6,688 bases of DNA. Origin: Gammaproteobacteria bacterium (GTDB lineage Bacteria > Pseudomonadota > Gammaproteobacteria > Burkholderiales > Burkholderiaceae_C). This document shows positions 6,416 to 6,688 of this stretch, in pieces (within the stretch, counting starts at the first letter, position 1; every line of letters begins with the position of its first letter). The notes below the pieces were generated by a model, which was not told where the DNA came from, did no database searches, and was given only the letters and a program-made list of their open reading frames with translations. The stretch is taken from contig JASGCH010000081.1 in the NCBI GenBank assembly GCA_030054245.1, forward strand, positions 1 through 6,688. The letters are read 5' to 3'. The position numbers and the translations under genes were made by a program.

Positions 6416-6446
6416 TGGTCTTGCATATACTCAATGTACCAGACCA
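6416..6446. repeat. Imperfect hairpin with ACTCA loop
   Basis: TGGTCT (6416-6421) pairs with AGACCA (6441-6446), and the inner stem pairs up to the loop ACTCA (6429-6433) with one wobble and two mismatches. Loop and inner stem match the hairpin at 3443-3477. An A-T pair there is a G-C pair here, a compensating change. Confidence 0.6.
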
Positions 6447-6472
6447 AAGACTGTTGCGCCATCGGCTGGTGT
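6446..6472 (+). repeat. Module A, copy 4
   Basis: Starts AAAGACTGTTGCGCC and ends ATCGGCTGGTGT. Its first base is shared with the end of the 6416-6446 hairpin. It is followed by GGTTGTGCAA (6484-6493), which resembles GGTTGTCAA following the inverted copy 2 on the minus strand, so the units share more than the core module. Confidence 0.85.
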
Positions 6473-6562
6473 CGCTCGTCTGAGGTTGTGCAACCGTCTT
6501 GTTACAACGATCTTCTAAGTTAAGTTAAACTTTATTTTTTCATTAATCATCCCATTTATAAC

Positions 6563-6688
6563 ATGAGTGTTCGCTATAAGATACATCGATTTTATAAAGG
6601 TGAATCCCCACCTGAAATGTTTCCAATGGATTTGGGGGCTGACTCCATATCACCTTTGCTTACCGACCATCATAGTGTTTGGAGCGTA
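6563..6688 (+). CDS. Start of a protein of unknown function (cut by window end)
   Basis: An ATG at 6563 opens a frame that runs without a stop for 42 codons to the window edge; the nearest upstream in-frame stop is at 6521-6523. The visible N-terminus reads MSVRYKIHRFYKGESPPEM, then FPMDLGADSISPLLTDHHSVW. It shows no signal peptide or membrane segment and I recognise no family. No Shine-Dalgarno precedes the ATG, as for most genes here; TATAAC immediately before it resembles a -10 box but is too close to serve this start unless the message is leaderless. A second frame is also open here from a GTG at 6567, which lowers certainty. Confidence 0.4.
   Translation, partial: MSVRYKIHRFYKGESPPEMFPMDLGADSISPLLTDHHSVWSV

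Larger units (their letters stand above)
6034..6562. other. Gene-free repeat-rich interval downstream of priA
   Basis: This 529-bp stretch separates priA from the next plus-strand gene. Right after the priA stop, 6035-6047 reads AAAGGCTATTGCG, 12 of 13 matching the start of module A. It then holds the 6061-6211 element, an AT-rich stretch with an eight-T run (6253-6260) lacking a supporting stem, the 6306-6337 hairpin and the module A array (6345-6472). The palindrome GGTTGTGCAACC (6484-6495) follows. No convincing terminator for priA was seen. Confidence 0.7.

Noticed and set aside
6249..6434. 61-codon minus-strand reading frame
   Set aside because: It overlaps the repeat modules in another frame and has low-complexity, unrecognisable content; taken as chance.
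6280..6462. 60-codon minus-strand reading frame (MAQQSLVWYIEYMQDQR...)
   Set aside because: It is a translation of module A and the ACTCA hairpin. It overlaps another open minus frame in the same place, has no Shine-Dalgarno and matches no family.
6345..6472. CRISPR array
   Set aside because: There are only two direct copies here, the 74-bp interval is itself a repeat module with a hairpin, and other copies are inverted; no regular spacer pattern and no cas gene.

Overview
This window is chromosomal DNA from a low-to-moderate GC bacterium, most probably a betaproteobacterium. The L2, L3 and L4 sequences match betaproteobacterial versions as I remember them (for example the AQDPGRVFPGKKMAGH stretch of L3), and so does the PriA C-terminal part with its LPPFGYHALLRADA stretch. 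The AT-rich third positions, poor Shine-Dalgarno sequences and repeat-laden gaps would suit a host-associated or genome-degrading lineage. I cannot fix a genus from the sequence.

Positions 5-3204, all minus strand, carry the front part of the S10 ribosomal protein operon in transcription order rplC (L3), rplD (L4), rplW (L23), rplB (L2), rpsS (S19), rplV (L22). The order is canonical with tight spacing (a 4-nt overlap, gaps of 6-53 nt), and the next gene, expected to be rpsC, would lie beyond position 1. The usual first gene, rpsJ (S10), is missing: a plausible sigma70 promoter sits only about 20 nt upstream of rplC.

Positions 3205-3951 hold no intact gene. They contain the promoter, a weak terminator-like hairpin facing the operon, a mosaic of nested inverted repeats (about 3400-3704), and what looks like a decayed minus-strand fragment of the GTPase gene der/engA (about 3734-3892).

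Positions 3952-6033, plus strand, encode a complete PriA, the primosomal helicase that restarts stalled replication forks, with all helicase motifs and eight zinc-binding cysteines.

Positions 6034-6562 are again gene-free and repeat-rich. They hold a MITE-like element with IS-like terminal inverted repeats (6061-6211), a hairpin (6306-6337), and copies of the same 23-27 bp module and ACTCA-loop hairpin seen upstream of priA. From 6563 a protein of unknown function starts and runs off the window.

The two gaps flanking priA share one modular repeat family: module A (four copies, both orientations), a following CGACTGCAC segment, an ACTGCGTTAT segment, and a hairpin whose stem changes in a compensating way between copies while its five-base loop is constant. 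This family is the least explained signal in the window.
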